Source of the DNA: Gemmatimonadota bacterium
Lineage (GTDB): Bacteria > Gemmatimonadota > Gemmatimonadetes > Longimicrobiales > RSA9
Assembly (NCBI GenBank): GCA_012027055.1
Contig: VEPF01000096.1
Span: forward strand, 2,124-7,838
Direction: 5' to 3'
Length of the DNA stretch: 5,715 nt
The position numbers and the translations under genes were made by a program. Shown one piece after another: positions 1 to 5,715 of this stretch; positions within the stretch are counted from its first letter, which is position 1, and every line of letters starts with the position of its first letter. Below the pieces are notes generated by a model. It did not search any database. It was given only the letters and a program-made list of their open reading frames with translations, and had not been told where the DNA came from.

Positions 1-273
1 GAGTACTCGACCCCGGCGGTGGAGCGGGGCGAGGACCAGGAGGGCGTATTCGTCGTCCGCAAGGGCAAGTCGGAGTTCGTGCCGGCCACGGTCGGGATCG
101 CGGGCAAGGACCATTTCGAGGTGATATCCGGCCTGACCGAGAAGGACTCGGTGGTGGCCGGCCCGTACGAGGTCATTCGGACGCTCGAGGGCGGCAAGAG
201 CATCCGGCCGCTCGCCACCCCCAAGGACAAGGACCAGGCCAAGAGCGACGCGAAAGCGGAGGCCAAGCCGTGA
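1..273 (+). CDS. Membrane-fusion (MacA/HlyD-like) periplasmic adaptor of an ABC efflux system, C-terminal 90 residues only
   Basis: The frame is open from base 1 to the TGA at 271-273, so the gene starts left of the window; the GTG at 19 is an internal codon and not a credible start. The visible part reads as the membrane-proximal end of an RND/ABC periplasmic adaptor: a beta segment (GVFVVRKGKSEFVPATVGI), then FEVISGLTEKDSVVAGPYE, matching the family pattern 'V.VG...G...EV.SGL..GD.VV..G'. Such proteins bridge an inner-membrane ABC permease and an outer-membrane TolC-like channel. The last roughly 17 residues form a Lys/Asp/Ala-rich tail (PKDKDQAKSDAKAEAKP) beyond the folded domain. The stop overlaps the start of the downstream ATPase by 4 bases (GTGA), so the two are probably translationally coupled. 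The N-terminal anchor, hairpin and lipoyl domains are outside the window, so the assignment rests on the C-terminal pattern plus context. Confidence 0.8.
   Translation, partial: EYSTPAVERGEDQEGVFVVRKGKSEFVPATVGIAGKDHFEVISGLTEKDSVVAGPYEVIRTLEGGKSIRPLATPKDKDQAKSDAKAEAKP
258..262 (+). promoter_or_regulatory. Ribosome binding site of the ABC ATPase gene
   Basis: GGAGG lies 7 bases before the GTG at 270, an ideal Shine-Dalgarno spacing. It favours GTG 270 over the in-frame ATG at 285, whose nearest purine run (GAGG, 278-281) is only 3 bases away. The site lies inside the end of the adaptor gene, consistent with coupled translation. Confidence 0.7.
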
Positions 274-1007
274 CCGACGAGGCCATGATCCGCACCGAGC
301 GGCTCACGAAGGACTATCAGCTCGGAGCCGAGACGGTGCACGCGCTGCGCGGCATCGACCTGCTGGTCCGGCGCAACGAGTACATCGCCATCATGGGCAC
401 GTCCGGCTCGGGCAAGTCGACCTTCAGGGACCTGATCGGCAGCCTGGACACGCCCACGGCCGGCGAGTACTGGCTGAACGGCACCGCGGTGGCCGGACTC
501 GAAGATGACGAGCTGGCCCGCATCCGGAATCGCGAGATCGGCTTCGTCTTTCAGACCTTCAATCTGCTCCCGCGTGCCACCGCCCTGCACAACGTGGAGC
601 TGCCGCTCATCTATGGCGGCGTGACCGTCAAGGAGCGTCGCGACCGGGCGCACGCCATGCTGGAGCGCGTGGGCCTGGGCGATCGCATGCTGCACAAGCC
701 GGCCGAGCTGTCCGGAGGCCAGCGACAGCGGGTGGCCATCGCCCGGGCGCTCATCAACAATCCGGGCATCCTGCTGGCGGACGAGCCGACCGGGAACCTG
801 GACAGCGCTACCGGCCAGGACATCATGCAGCTGTTCGGCACGCTCCATGCCCAGGGACAGACCATCATGCTGGTGACGCACGAGCACGACATCGCGGAGC
901 ATGCCAGCCGCGTGGTCACCCTGCGCGACGGCCTCATCTCGAGCGACGTGCTGAACGGCGTGAAGCACCGGACCTCGGCCGCGCCGGCGGTCGGGGCTGG
1001 CACCTGA
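270..1007 (+). CDS. MacB/LolD-type ABC transporter ATP-binding protein
   Basis: This 245-residue cytoplasmic ATPase should power the permeases encoded downstream. All nucleotide-binding motifs are present in order: Walker A GTSGSGKST (43-51, Lys49), Q-loop Gln95 in GFVFQTFNLLP, signature LSGGQ (147-151), Walker B ILLADEP with Asp171 and catalytic Glu172, D-loop NLDS (176-179), and H-loop His204 in LVTHEHD. RIRNREIGFVFQ and the NVELPL segment are typical of the MacB/LolD/FtsE group of mechanotransmission ABC systems. Length fits a stand-alone ATPase; in E. coli MacB this domain is fused to the permease. The GTG start overlaps the adaptor stop by 4 bases and has a good ribosome binding site. 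The helix after Walker A reads TFRDLIGSLD where family members usually have a hydrophobic residue in place of Arg53 (commonly T-L/F-M-N). The last roughly 15 residues are an Ala/Gly-rich tail. The substrate cannot be told from sequence. Confidence 0.95.
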   Translation: MTDEAMIRTERLTKDYQLGAETVHALRGIDLLVRRNEYIAIMGTSGSGKSTFRDLIGSLDTPTAGEYWLNGTAVAGLEDDELARIRNREIGFVFQTFNLLPRATALHNVELPLIYGGVTVKERRDRAHAMLERVGLGDRMLHKPAELSGGQRQRVAIARALINNPGILLADEPTGNLDSATGQDIMQLFGTLHAQGQTIMLVTHEHDIAEHASRVVTLRDGLISSDVLNGVKHRTSAAPAVGAGT

Positions 1008-1028
1008 ACACGCGCGCGGGGCAATCAC

Positions 1029-2270
1029 GTGTACCTGAAGGAAGGCGCGATCCTGGCGCTCGCGCAGATCCGGGCGCAGAAGCTCAAGAGCTTCTTCGCC
1101 GTGCTGGGCGTGATCATCGGCGTCATGTTCCTGATCACGGTAGTGAGCGTGGTCGAGGGCATGAACACCTACATGGAAGAAGATTTCGCCAGCAAGATCT
1201 ACGGCCTCAACACCCTCACGCTGGCCCGTCAGCCGGAAGTGAACTTCAGCAACGATCCCGACATCTGGCGCGCCTACCAGCGCCGCCCCCGCCTCACTTT
1301 CGCTGACGCCGACGCAGTGCGCGCCCAGCTGAGCATGCCCGCCCTGGTGGCCGTCGAGTCGTACTCCGGCGGGAACATCGTGTCGGAACACGGCGTGGAA
1401 GTCACCAACGTATGGCTCACCGGCGCATCCTCGGACCTGTTTCGGATTCGCGAACTGGAGATCGAGCGAGGCCGGGCCTTCACCGCCCCGGAGGATCGCA
1501 CCGGCGTCCAGGTCGTGGTGCTGGGTTCCGAGGCCGCCGACAAGCTGTTCGGCTCGCTCGATCCGATCGGGCGCACAGTCAAGATCAACCAGCAGCCCTT
1601 CCGGGTGGTGGGAGTCCTGAAGAAGCAGGGCTCACTGTTCGGCATGTCGATGGATACGCGGGCGATCGCGCCCGCGCGCTCGGCCATGGGTCGCATGGTG
1701 AACCCGCACGGCGTGGTCGACCGGGTGCTGGTCAAGCCGCTGGCGGACGGGCAGCTCGAGCAGGCACGCAGCGACGTCGAAGCCGTCATGCGGGTGCGGC
1801 ACCGGCTCCGTCCGACCGAGGGCAACGACTTCGCCATCGAGACGGCCGAGGGCTCGATGGCGTTCTGGGATCGGATCAAGAAGATCCTGCTGGTCGCATT
1901 CCCGGGGCTGGTTTCCATCGCCCTGGTGGTGGGCGGGATCGTGATCATGAACATCATGCTGGTCTCGGTCGCCGAACGGACCCGCGAGATCGGCATCCGC
2001 AAGGCGCTCGGCGCCCGGCGCCGTGACATCCACATCCAGGTACTCGTGGAGTCCGCCACGCTGTCACTGGCGGGCGCCGCGCTGGGGATCGCGATCGGCA
2101 TCGTCGGCGCGTGGCTGGTACGCGCGCTCTCGCCGCTCCCGGCCACCATCTCGCCCTTCTGGATCGGCGTGAGCGTGCTGCTCGGTGCCGGGGTGGGGGT
2201 GATCGCAGGCATTTATCCCGCGGCCAAGGCCGCCCGGCTGGACCCCGTCGTGGCCCTCAGGGCCGAGTAG
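1029..2270 (+). CDS. MacB/FtsX-type ABC transporter permease, intact (first of two)
   Basis: This 413-residue inner-membrane permease has the MacB-like layout without an ATPase domain. A membrane helix lies at about 22-43, then a periplasmic MacB_PCD-type domain (about 45-280), then three C-terminal helices at about 287-315, 338-366 and 377-399. Family hallmarks are LFGSLDPIGRTVKI (173-186) in the periplasmic core, ERTREIGIRKALGAR (316-330), which is the cytoplasmic coupling segment that contacts the ATPase, and the terminal YPAAKAARLDPVVALRAE (396-413). The helix before the coupling segment reads GGIVIMNIMLVSV, with Val305 where Gly is usual. The GTG start at 1029 has a weak GGGG (1018-1021) 7 bases upstream and follows the ATPase stop by 21 bases. 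It is paralogous to the next gene and probably pairs with it or forms a homodimer. Such systems drive export or lipoprotein/envelope functions through a periplasmic adaptor rather than a classical transmembrane channel. Confidence 0.93.
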   Translation: MYLKEGAILALAQIRAQKLKSFFAVLGVIIGVMFLITVVSVVEGMNTYMEEDFASKIYGLNTLTLARQPEVNFSNDPDIWRAYQRRPRLTFADADAVRAQLSMPALVAVESYSGGNIVSEHGVEVTNVWLTGASSDLFRIRELEIERGRAFTAPEDRTGVQVVVLGSEAADKLFGSLDPIGRTVKINQQPFRVVGVLKKQGSLFGMSMDTRAIAPARSAMGRMVNPHGVVDRVLVKPLADGQLEQARSDVEAVMRVRHRLRPTEGNDFAIETAEGSMAFWDRIKKILLVAFPGLVSIALVVGGIVIMNIMLVSVAERTREIGIRKALGARRRDIHIQVLVESATLSLAGAALGIAIGIVGAWLVRALSPLPATISPFWIGVSVLLGAGVGVIAGIYPAAKAARLDPVVALRAE

Positions 2271-3354
2271 CACGATGCGCATCGAGAGCCTGTACGAGGG
2301 TGCCGCGCTGGCGATCGACCAGCTGCGCGCCAACAAGTTCCGCTCCGGGCTGACCATCCTGGGAATCGTCGTGGGCGTGGCGGTGGTGATGGCCATGAGC
2401 GCGATGATCCAGGGCATCCGCTCGAGTGTGACCGAGGAGATGAACTCGGCTGGGCCGAACAACTTCGCGGTCGCCCGCTTCAACTACAACACGGTACGCG
2501 TGGAGAGCGGCCACGAGGGACCGCCCTGGGGCAAGAACCCGCCGGTGACGGTCGCCGAAGCGCGCATGATCGAGCGGCTGCCCGCGATCCGCAAGGTCAT
2601 CGTCGGGCTGGGCCAGAACGTGGAAATGAGCTACGGCCGCCAGCGGATCAGCAGCGTCGGCGTGGCCGGGCGCTCGGACGGCTGGACCAATTTCACCACC
2701 GGGGACATCGTGGCCGGGCACGATTTCCTGCCGACGGACGTGCGGGCGTCCGCGCCGGTGGTGGTGATCACGGAGCACCTGGCCCAACGCCTCTTCGGCC
2801 CGCTGGATCCGGTGGGCCGGACGCTGCGCGTGGCCGGGCAGCCGTTCATTGTGATCGGGGTGTTCCGCCAGACCGAGAACATCTTCGCGGCCATGCAGAA
2901 GGACTTCGCCATCGCTCCCTACACCACGGTCATCAAGCGCCTGGACGCCAGGGCCGATATGCTCGACCTGTTCGTGGTCGTGCGACCCGGGTACACCCAG
3001 GACGAGGCGATCGACCAGACCATCACGGCCCTGCGCAGCAGCCGCGGCCTGCGCCCGGGCGATCCGAATAACTTCGCCGTCATGCGCCAGGAAGAGATGC
3101 TGGAGCTGTTCAACAAGGTCACGGGTGTGTTCTTCATGGGCATGCTGGCGCTCTCGTCGGTCGCGCTCATGGTGGGCGGCGTGGGTGTGATCGCGATCAT
3201 GATGATCGCGGTAACCGAACGGACCCGCGAAATCGGCATCCGCAAGGCCATCGGCGCCACCAAGCGGGAGATCCTCTGGCAGTTCCTGTTCGAGTCGATC
3301 ACGGTGACGTTCCTCGGCGCCGCCGCCGGGATGTTGCTGGGCGGCAGCATTGCC

Positions 3355-3357
3355 TAG
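3355..3357 (+). other. In-frame TAG codon splitting the second permease
   Basis: TAG sits inside predicted helix 3 with the context GCC-TAG-CTG. The paralogous codon in the upstream permease is TGG. Coding signals on both sides lie in the same frame, so this is a substitution and not a frameshift. Confidence 0.9.
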
Positions 3358-3513
3358 CTGGTGGCGAAGCTGACCCCCATCCCCGCGTCCGTCCCCATCA
3401 GCGCGGTCATCGCCGCGCTGGCCATGGCCTGCGTGGCCGGCATCCTGTTTGGCATCTGGCCCGCCTGGCGGGCCGCCCGACTCGACCCGGTCGAGGCGCT
3501 TCGTTACGAGTGA
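3358..3513 (+). other. Orphaned C-terminal coding remnant of the second permease
   Basis: These 51 in-frame codons encode a short periplasmic loop (LVAKLTPIPASVP), a hydrophobic helix (AVIAALAMACVAGILFGIW) and the family tail PAWRAARLDPVEALRYE. No further stop or frameshift has accumulated and the third-position G/C bias is kept, so the lesion is either very young or not real. A GTG at 3361, one codon after the TAG, could in principle restart translation to give a 50-residue peptide, but I see no ribosome binding site at a good distance from it. Confidence 0.8.
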
Positions 3514-3516
3514 GGA
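3511..3516 (+). promoter_or_regulatory. Ribosome binding site of bshB1
   Basis: TGAGGA contains AGGA 9 bases before the ATG at 3526 and overlaps the TGA that ends the permease frame. This supports the chosen start. It also suggests that ribosomes finishing the full-length permease would normally feed bshB1, which the upstream TAG would disturb. Confidence 0.6.
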
Positions 3517-3525
3517 CCGACCGCC

Positions 3526-4242
3526 ATGATCGACGTACTGGCCATCGTCGCCCATCCGGATGACGCCGAACTGCTCTGCGGGGGCGCGTTGCTCGGCGCC
3601 GCCGATCGCGGGCAGCGGACCGGCGTGCTCGACCTGAGCGCCGGCGAGGCGGGCAGTTTCGGGACGCCCGGGGTGCGGGCGGAGGAGATGGCCCGGGCCA
3701 CCGCCGTGCTGGGCCTGAGCGACCGGCGCACGGCCGGCCTGCCGGACGGTCGCCTGGAGAACACCATCGCCGCGCGGCTGGCGGTGGCCGCGCTGGTGCG
3801 GGAACTGCGGCCGCGCGTGGTGATCGCGCACTGGCCGGAAGCGCGCCATCCGGATCACCGGGCGGCCGCCGAGCTGGCCCGGGACGCATGCTTCGTGGCG
3901 GGGCTGCGCAACGCGGTTGTCGACGGCGAGCCCCACCGCCCGTTCAAGCTGCTGCACGCGCTCACGTATCAGGAGCACGCACCGCGTCCCACCTTCGTGC
4001 TCGACGTGAGCGCCCAGATGGAGCGGAAGCTGGACGCGATCTTTGCCTACCGATCGCAGTTCGGGGGCAAATCGGCCATGGGCGATGTGCGCGGAGGCGG
4101 CGATCGGCCGCTGCGGGAGCAGATCCTGGCCCATCACGCGCACTATGGTTCGCTGATCCGCCGTCGTTTCGGAGAACCGTACTTCACGCGCGAGGCCATG
4201 CTCGTCGAGGATCTGACCGCCCTCGGAGTGAACAGCTTCTAG
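3526..4242 (+). CDS. bshB1: Bacillithiol biosynthesis deacetylase BshB1 (N-acetylglucosaminyl-malate deacetylase)
   Basis: This 238-residue cytoplasmic zinc hydrolase of the LmbE/PIG-L fold should remove the acetyl group from GlcNAc-malate to give GlcN-malate, the second step of bacillithiol synthesis, between BshA (glycosyltransferase) and BshC (cysteine ligase). The N-terminal AHPDDAE motif (9-15) supplies zinc ligands His10 and Asp13 and the general base Asp12. RHPDH (107-111) supplies the third ligand, His111, and the conserved His108. Further BshB1 signatures are GEAGSFGTP (40-48), GLPDGRLENT (71-80), EPHRPFKLLHALTYQEH (135-151), VLDVS (158-162), and ERKLDAIFAYRSQF (166-179). Length is typical for the family. 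The mycothiol deacetylase MshB and other LmbE enzymes share the zinc motif but generally lack this combination. It starts 12 bases after the permease frame and is followed by a cysteine desulfurase. bshA and bshC are not in the window. Confidence 0.93.
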   Translation: MIDVLAIVAHPDDAELLCGGALLGAADRGQRTGVLDLSAGEAGSFGTPGVRAEEMARATAVLGLSDRRTAGLPDGRLENTIAARLAVAALVRELRPRVVIAHWPEARHPDHRAAAELARDACFVAGLRNAVVDGEPHRPFKLLHALTYQEHAPRPTFVLDVSAQMERKLDAIFAYRSQFGGKSAMGDVRGGGDRPLREQILAHHAHYGSLIRRRFGEPYFTREAMLVEDLTALGVNSF

Positions 4243-4270
4243 CGGCGCACCCGCGATTCGGTTTCGGCCC

Positions 4271-5422
4271 ATGGACACGATATACCTGGACCACGCTGCC
4301 ACCACGCCGCTCAGGCCCGAAGTCCGGGCGGCCATGGAACCATTCCTGGGCACACGTTTCGGCAACCCGTCCAGCACCCACCGCTGGGGCCGGGCGGCAC
4401 GAACGGCGCTCGAGGAGGCGCGGGAACGGATCGCCGCCGCTCTCGGCGCCAGCGCCGCGGAGGTCGTCTTCACGAGTGGCGGTACGGAAAGCGACAACCT
4501 GGCGGTACTCGGCTGCTGGCGCGCCCGGCATGCTTCGACCGCCGTGGTGCTCAGTGCCGTCGAGCATCCCGCCGTGAACGAAGCGGCCCGCCAGGCGGCC
4601 CGGGAGGGCGCCGAACTGGTCATCCTCGGAGTCGACGAGCAGGGCCGGGTTGCAGCGGATGCCGCACTGGAGGCGCTGTCCGCTCGCCCGGCGGTCGTGA
4701 GCGTAATGTGGGGCAACAACGAAGTCGGGACGCTGCAGCCGGTCCGGGACGTCGCCGCCGCCTGCCGGGAACGGGGCGTGCCGTTCCACACTGACGCGGT
4801 GCAGGCTTTCGGCAAGGCGCGCATTCGCGTGGCCGAATGCGGCTGTGATCTCCTCTCGGTGAGCGGACACAAGCTGGGCGGGCCCATGGGCGTCGGTGCC
4901 CTGTTCATCAGGGACGGGCTGGATCTGGCCCCACTGGGGTTCGGAGGCGGCCAGCAGCGCGCGCGTCGTCCGGGGACCGAAGCCGTCGCGGCCGCCGTGG
5001 GGTTGGCGCGGGCCGCGGAGCTGGCTGACGCGGAAGTGCAGCAGGAGAGCCGCCGCCTAGCCGAACTGCGGGATGCACTCGAGGAACGGGTCACGGCGGC
5101 GCTTCCCGGAGTCACGGTCAATGGCGCCGGCGCTCCGCGGCTCCCGCACATTGCCAGCATCAACGTGACGGGCACGGACGGCGAGGCGTTGCTGATTGGA
5201 CTCGATCTGGCCGGCCTGGCCGTGAGCGGCGGCTCGGCGTGCCACAGCGGCAGTTTCGGCAGCAGTCCGGTGATCGCGGCCATGGGCCGGGCCCGCCAGG
5301 GCGAGGCGAGCGTGCGGTTCTCCCTCGGCCGGACTACGACGGCAGCGGAAATCGAGGCCGCGGCGGAACGGTTCGCGGCCGTCGTGCGGCAACTGCGAGA
5401 GGTGGCCGCCGCGCTGCCGTGA
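4271..5422 (+). CDS. Cysteine desulfurase (IscS/NifS family, class V aminotransferase fold)
   Basis: This 383-residue cytosolic PLP enzyme should convert L-cysteine to alanine, leaving a persulfide on its active-site Cys for sulfur carriers or thiolases. Visible features: YLDHAATTPL (5-14), FGNPSSTHRWG (30-40), TSGGTESDNLAVLG (68-81), His99 in VEHPAV stacking on PLP, NNEVG (149-153) with Asn150, HTDAVQ (173-178) with Asp175 and Gln178, SGHK (198-201) with the Schiff-base Lys201, RRPGTE (232-237), and SACHSGS (322-328) with catalytic Cys324. Spacings match E. coli IscS with an offset of 4-5 residues. The catalytic loop keeps IscS length but reads FGSSP where IscS has LEPSY. The gene lies 28 bases after bshB1, and no good Shine-Dalgarno precedes the ATG, so coupling is likely. 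With mnmA 49 bases downstream and no iscU seen, tRNA thiolation in the manner of Bacillus YrvO is the likeliest main role. Fe-S cluster supply cannot be excluded. Confidence 0.95.
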   Translation: MDTIYLDHAATTPLRPEVRAAMEPFLGTRFGNPSSTHRWGRAARTALEEARERIAAALGASAAEVVFTSGGTESDNLAVLGCWRARHASTAVVLSAVEHPAVNEAARQAAREGAELVILGVDEQGRVAADAALEALSARPAVVSVMWGNNEVGTLQPVRDVAAACRERGVPFHTDAVQAFGKARIRVAECGCDLLSVSGHKLGGPMGVGALFIRDGLDLAPLGFGGGQQRARRPGTEAVAAAVGLARAAELADAEVQQESRRLAELRDALEERVTAALPGVTVNGAGAPRLPHIASINVTGTDGEALLIGLDLAGLAVSGGSACHSGSFGSSPVIAAMGRARQGEASVRFSLGRTTTAAEIEAAAERFAAVVRQLREVAAALP

Positions 5423-5471
5423 TCATTCGTCCACCGCCGAACGACGCCGCGTTTCCGGGGTAAGCCGAGGC

Positions 5472-5715
5472 ATGTCGTCCGAAAGCATCCTGGTTGCCAT
5501 GTCGGGCGGAGTCGACTCGTCCGTCGCGGCCGCGCTGCTCGTCGAGCAGGGTTTCCGGGTGGTCGGTGTCACCATGAAGACGTTCTGCTATTCGGACCGT
5601 CCGGGTCACGGCCAGACGTGCTGCGGGCTGGATGGCATCAGGGACGCTCAACGGGTGGCTGCGGCACTGGACATCCCGCATTACGTCGTCGACATGGAGG
5701 AGACGTTCACCGCGG
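5472..5715 (+). CDS. mnmA: tRNA-specific 2-thiouridylase MnmA, N-terminal 81 residues, cut by the window edge
   Basis: MnmA activates C2 of uridine at wobble position 34 in Lys, Glu and Gln tRNAs by adenylation and replaces oxygen with sulfur. The visible part has the PP-loop ATP-binding motif SGGVDSS (11-17) after the first beta strand, then VVGVTMKTF (30-38), and a CCGLDGIRDAQRVAAALDIP block (50-69) followed by HYVVDMEETF. These match the MnmA N-terminal adenylation domain. The CC-x-LD form resembles the Bacteroidetes-type subgroup rather than E. coli MnmA, which has Y-C-T-A at this place. The frame stays open to base 5715; the usual length is about 360 residues, so most of the protein, including the later catalytic cysteines, is missing. 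Start ATG 5472 is chosen because residues upstream of the PP-loop fit the family; the next in-frame ATG (5499) would remove the first strand. GAGG at 5467-5470 is too close to be a good ribosome binding site, and GGGG at 5457-5460 lies at a usable distance. Confidence 0.92.
   Translation, partial: MSSESILVAMSGGVDSSVAAALLVEQGFRVVGVTMKTFCYSDRPGHGQTCCGLDGIRDAQRVAAALDIPHYVVDMEETFTA

Larger units (their letters stand above)
2275..3513 (+). pseudogene. MacB/FtsX-type ABC transporter permease (second of two), interrupted by an in-frame amber codon
   Basis: The ATG at 2275 lies 4 bases after the first permease stop. The reading frame gives 360 residues, meets TAG at 3355-3357, then stays open in the same frame for 51 codons to TGA at 3511-3513. 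Read through, the protein would be 412 residues, against 413 for its intact neighbour. Visible parts are helix 1 (about 26-46), a periplasmic domain with LFGPLDPVGRTLRV (173-186), helix 2 (about 284-312), coupling segment ERTREIGIRKAIGATKRE (315-332), and helix 3 starting at about 338 and cut by the stop. Beyond the stop come helix 4 and WRAARLDPVEALRYE, the family's C-terminal motif. Gap-free alignment puts the stop opposite Trp362 (TGG) of the first permease, so TGG to TAG is a one-base explanation. The 360-residue product would lack helix 4 and is likely non-functional. Sequencing error, a recent null mutation and amber suppression cannot be separated here. An automated caller might report 2275-3357 as an ordinary CDS. 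Confidence 0.85.

Noticed and set aside
1274..2212. A 312-codon minus-strand open frame inside the first permease
   Set aside because: It is entirely antisense to a well-supported permease gene, has low-complexity Ser/Arg/Thr composition and no domain pattern.
1974..3258. Near-identical 42-base direct repeat (1974-2015 and 3217-3258, 3 mismatches)
   Set aside because: Both copies encode the conserved permease coupling segment ERTREIGIRKA in the same frame. This is paralogy plus strong constraint, not a mobile or recombination repeat, although it could in principle support a deletion between the two genes.
3355..3357. Selenocysteine- or pyrrolysine-type recoding at the stop
   Set aside because: Selenocysteine uses TGA, not TAG. 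The paralogue has Trp inside a membrane helix here, with no reason to need pyrrolysine. A point mutation or sequencing error is simpler.
3888..4577. A 229-codon plus-strand frame bridging bshB1 and the desulfurase
   Set aside because: It overlaps the conserved motifs of both genes in another frame, and its Arg/Ala/Pro-rich translation has no family features.
2257..5283. A 1008-codon open frame on the minus strand covering part of the second permease, bshB1 and most of the desulfurase
   Set aside because: It lies antisense to three strongly recognised genes and crosses their boundaries. Its translation is rich in His, Arg, Pro, Ala and Ser with no recognisable domain. Long antisense open frames are expected where third positions are nearly all G/C, because minus-strand stop codons become rare.
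5423..5471. Possible terminator or promoter between the desulfurase and mnmA
   Set aside because: The 49-base gap has no GC hairpin followed by a T run and no convincing -35/-10 pair.

Overview
The window is a compact, high-GC bacterial segment in which every gene I can support reads on the + strand, with gaps of 49 bases or less. Codon third positions are strongly G/C. Bacillithiol biosynthesis, a split MacB-type exporter with separate permeases, and a CC-x-LD type MnmA together suggest a Gemmatimonadota-like or Acidobacteriota-like environmental bacterium. That placement is inferred from gene content and was not tested by any search.

Region 1 (1-3513) is the end of a tripartite ABC export operon. 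It holds the C-terminus of a membrane-fusion (MacA/HlyD-like) adaptor, a MacB-type ATPase, and two different FtsX/MacB-type permeases of about 413 residues. E. coli MacB fuses the ATPase and permease; here they are separate, so the natural reading is one ATPase serving a permease pair. The second permease is broken by an in-frame TAG at 3355-3357. The same reading frame then continues for 51 codons and encodes the expected last membrane helix and C-terminal motif. The intact neighbouring permease has Trp (TGG) at the aligned position, so a single G-to-A change explains the stop.

Region 2 (3526-5715) is a sulfur and thiol gene group. It holds bshB1 (bacillithiol pathway deacetylase), a PLP cysteine desulfurase of the IscS/NifS family, and the start of mnmA (tRNA U34 2-thiolase), which runs off the right edge. 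Desulfurase next to mnmA resembles the Bacillus yrvO-mnmA pair, in which the desulfurase feeds sulfur to MnmA. BshB1 belongs to the synthesis of the low-molecular-weight thiol bacillithiol, so the three genes share cysteine-sulfur chemistry.

No RNA gene, CRISPR array, insertion sequence, attachment site, origin, clear promoter or rho-independent terminator was seen. No gene-free stretch exceeds 300 bases. I see no convincing novel system. The most notable item is the amber codon in the second permease.
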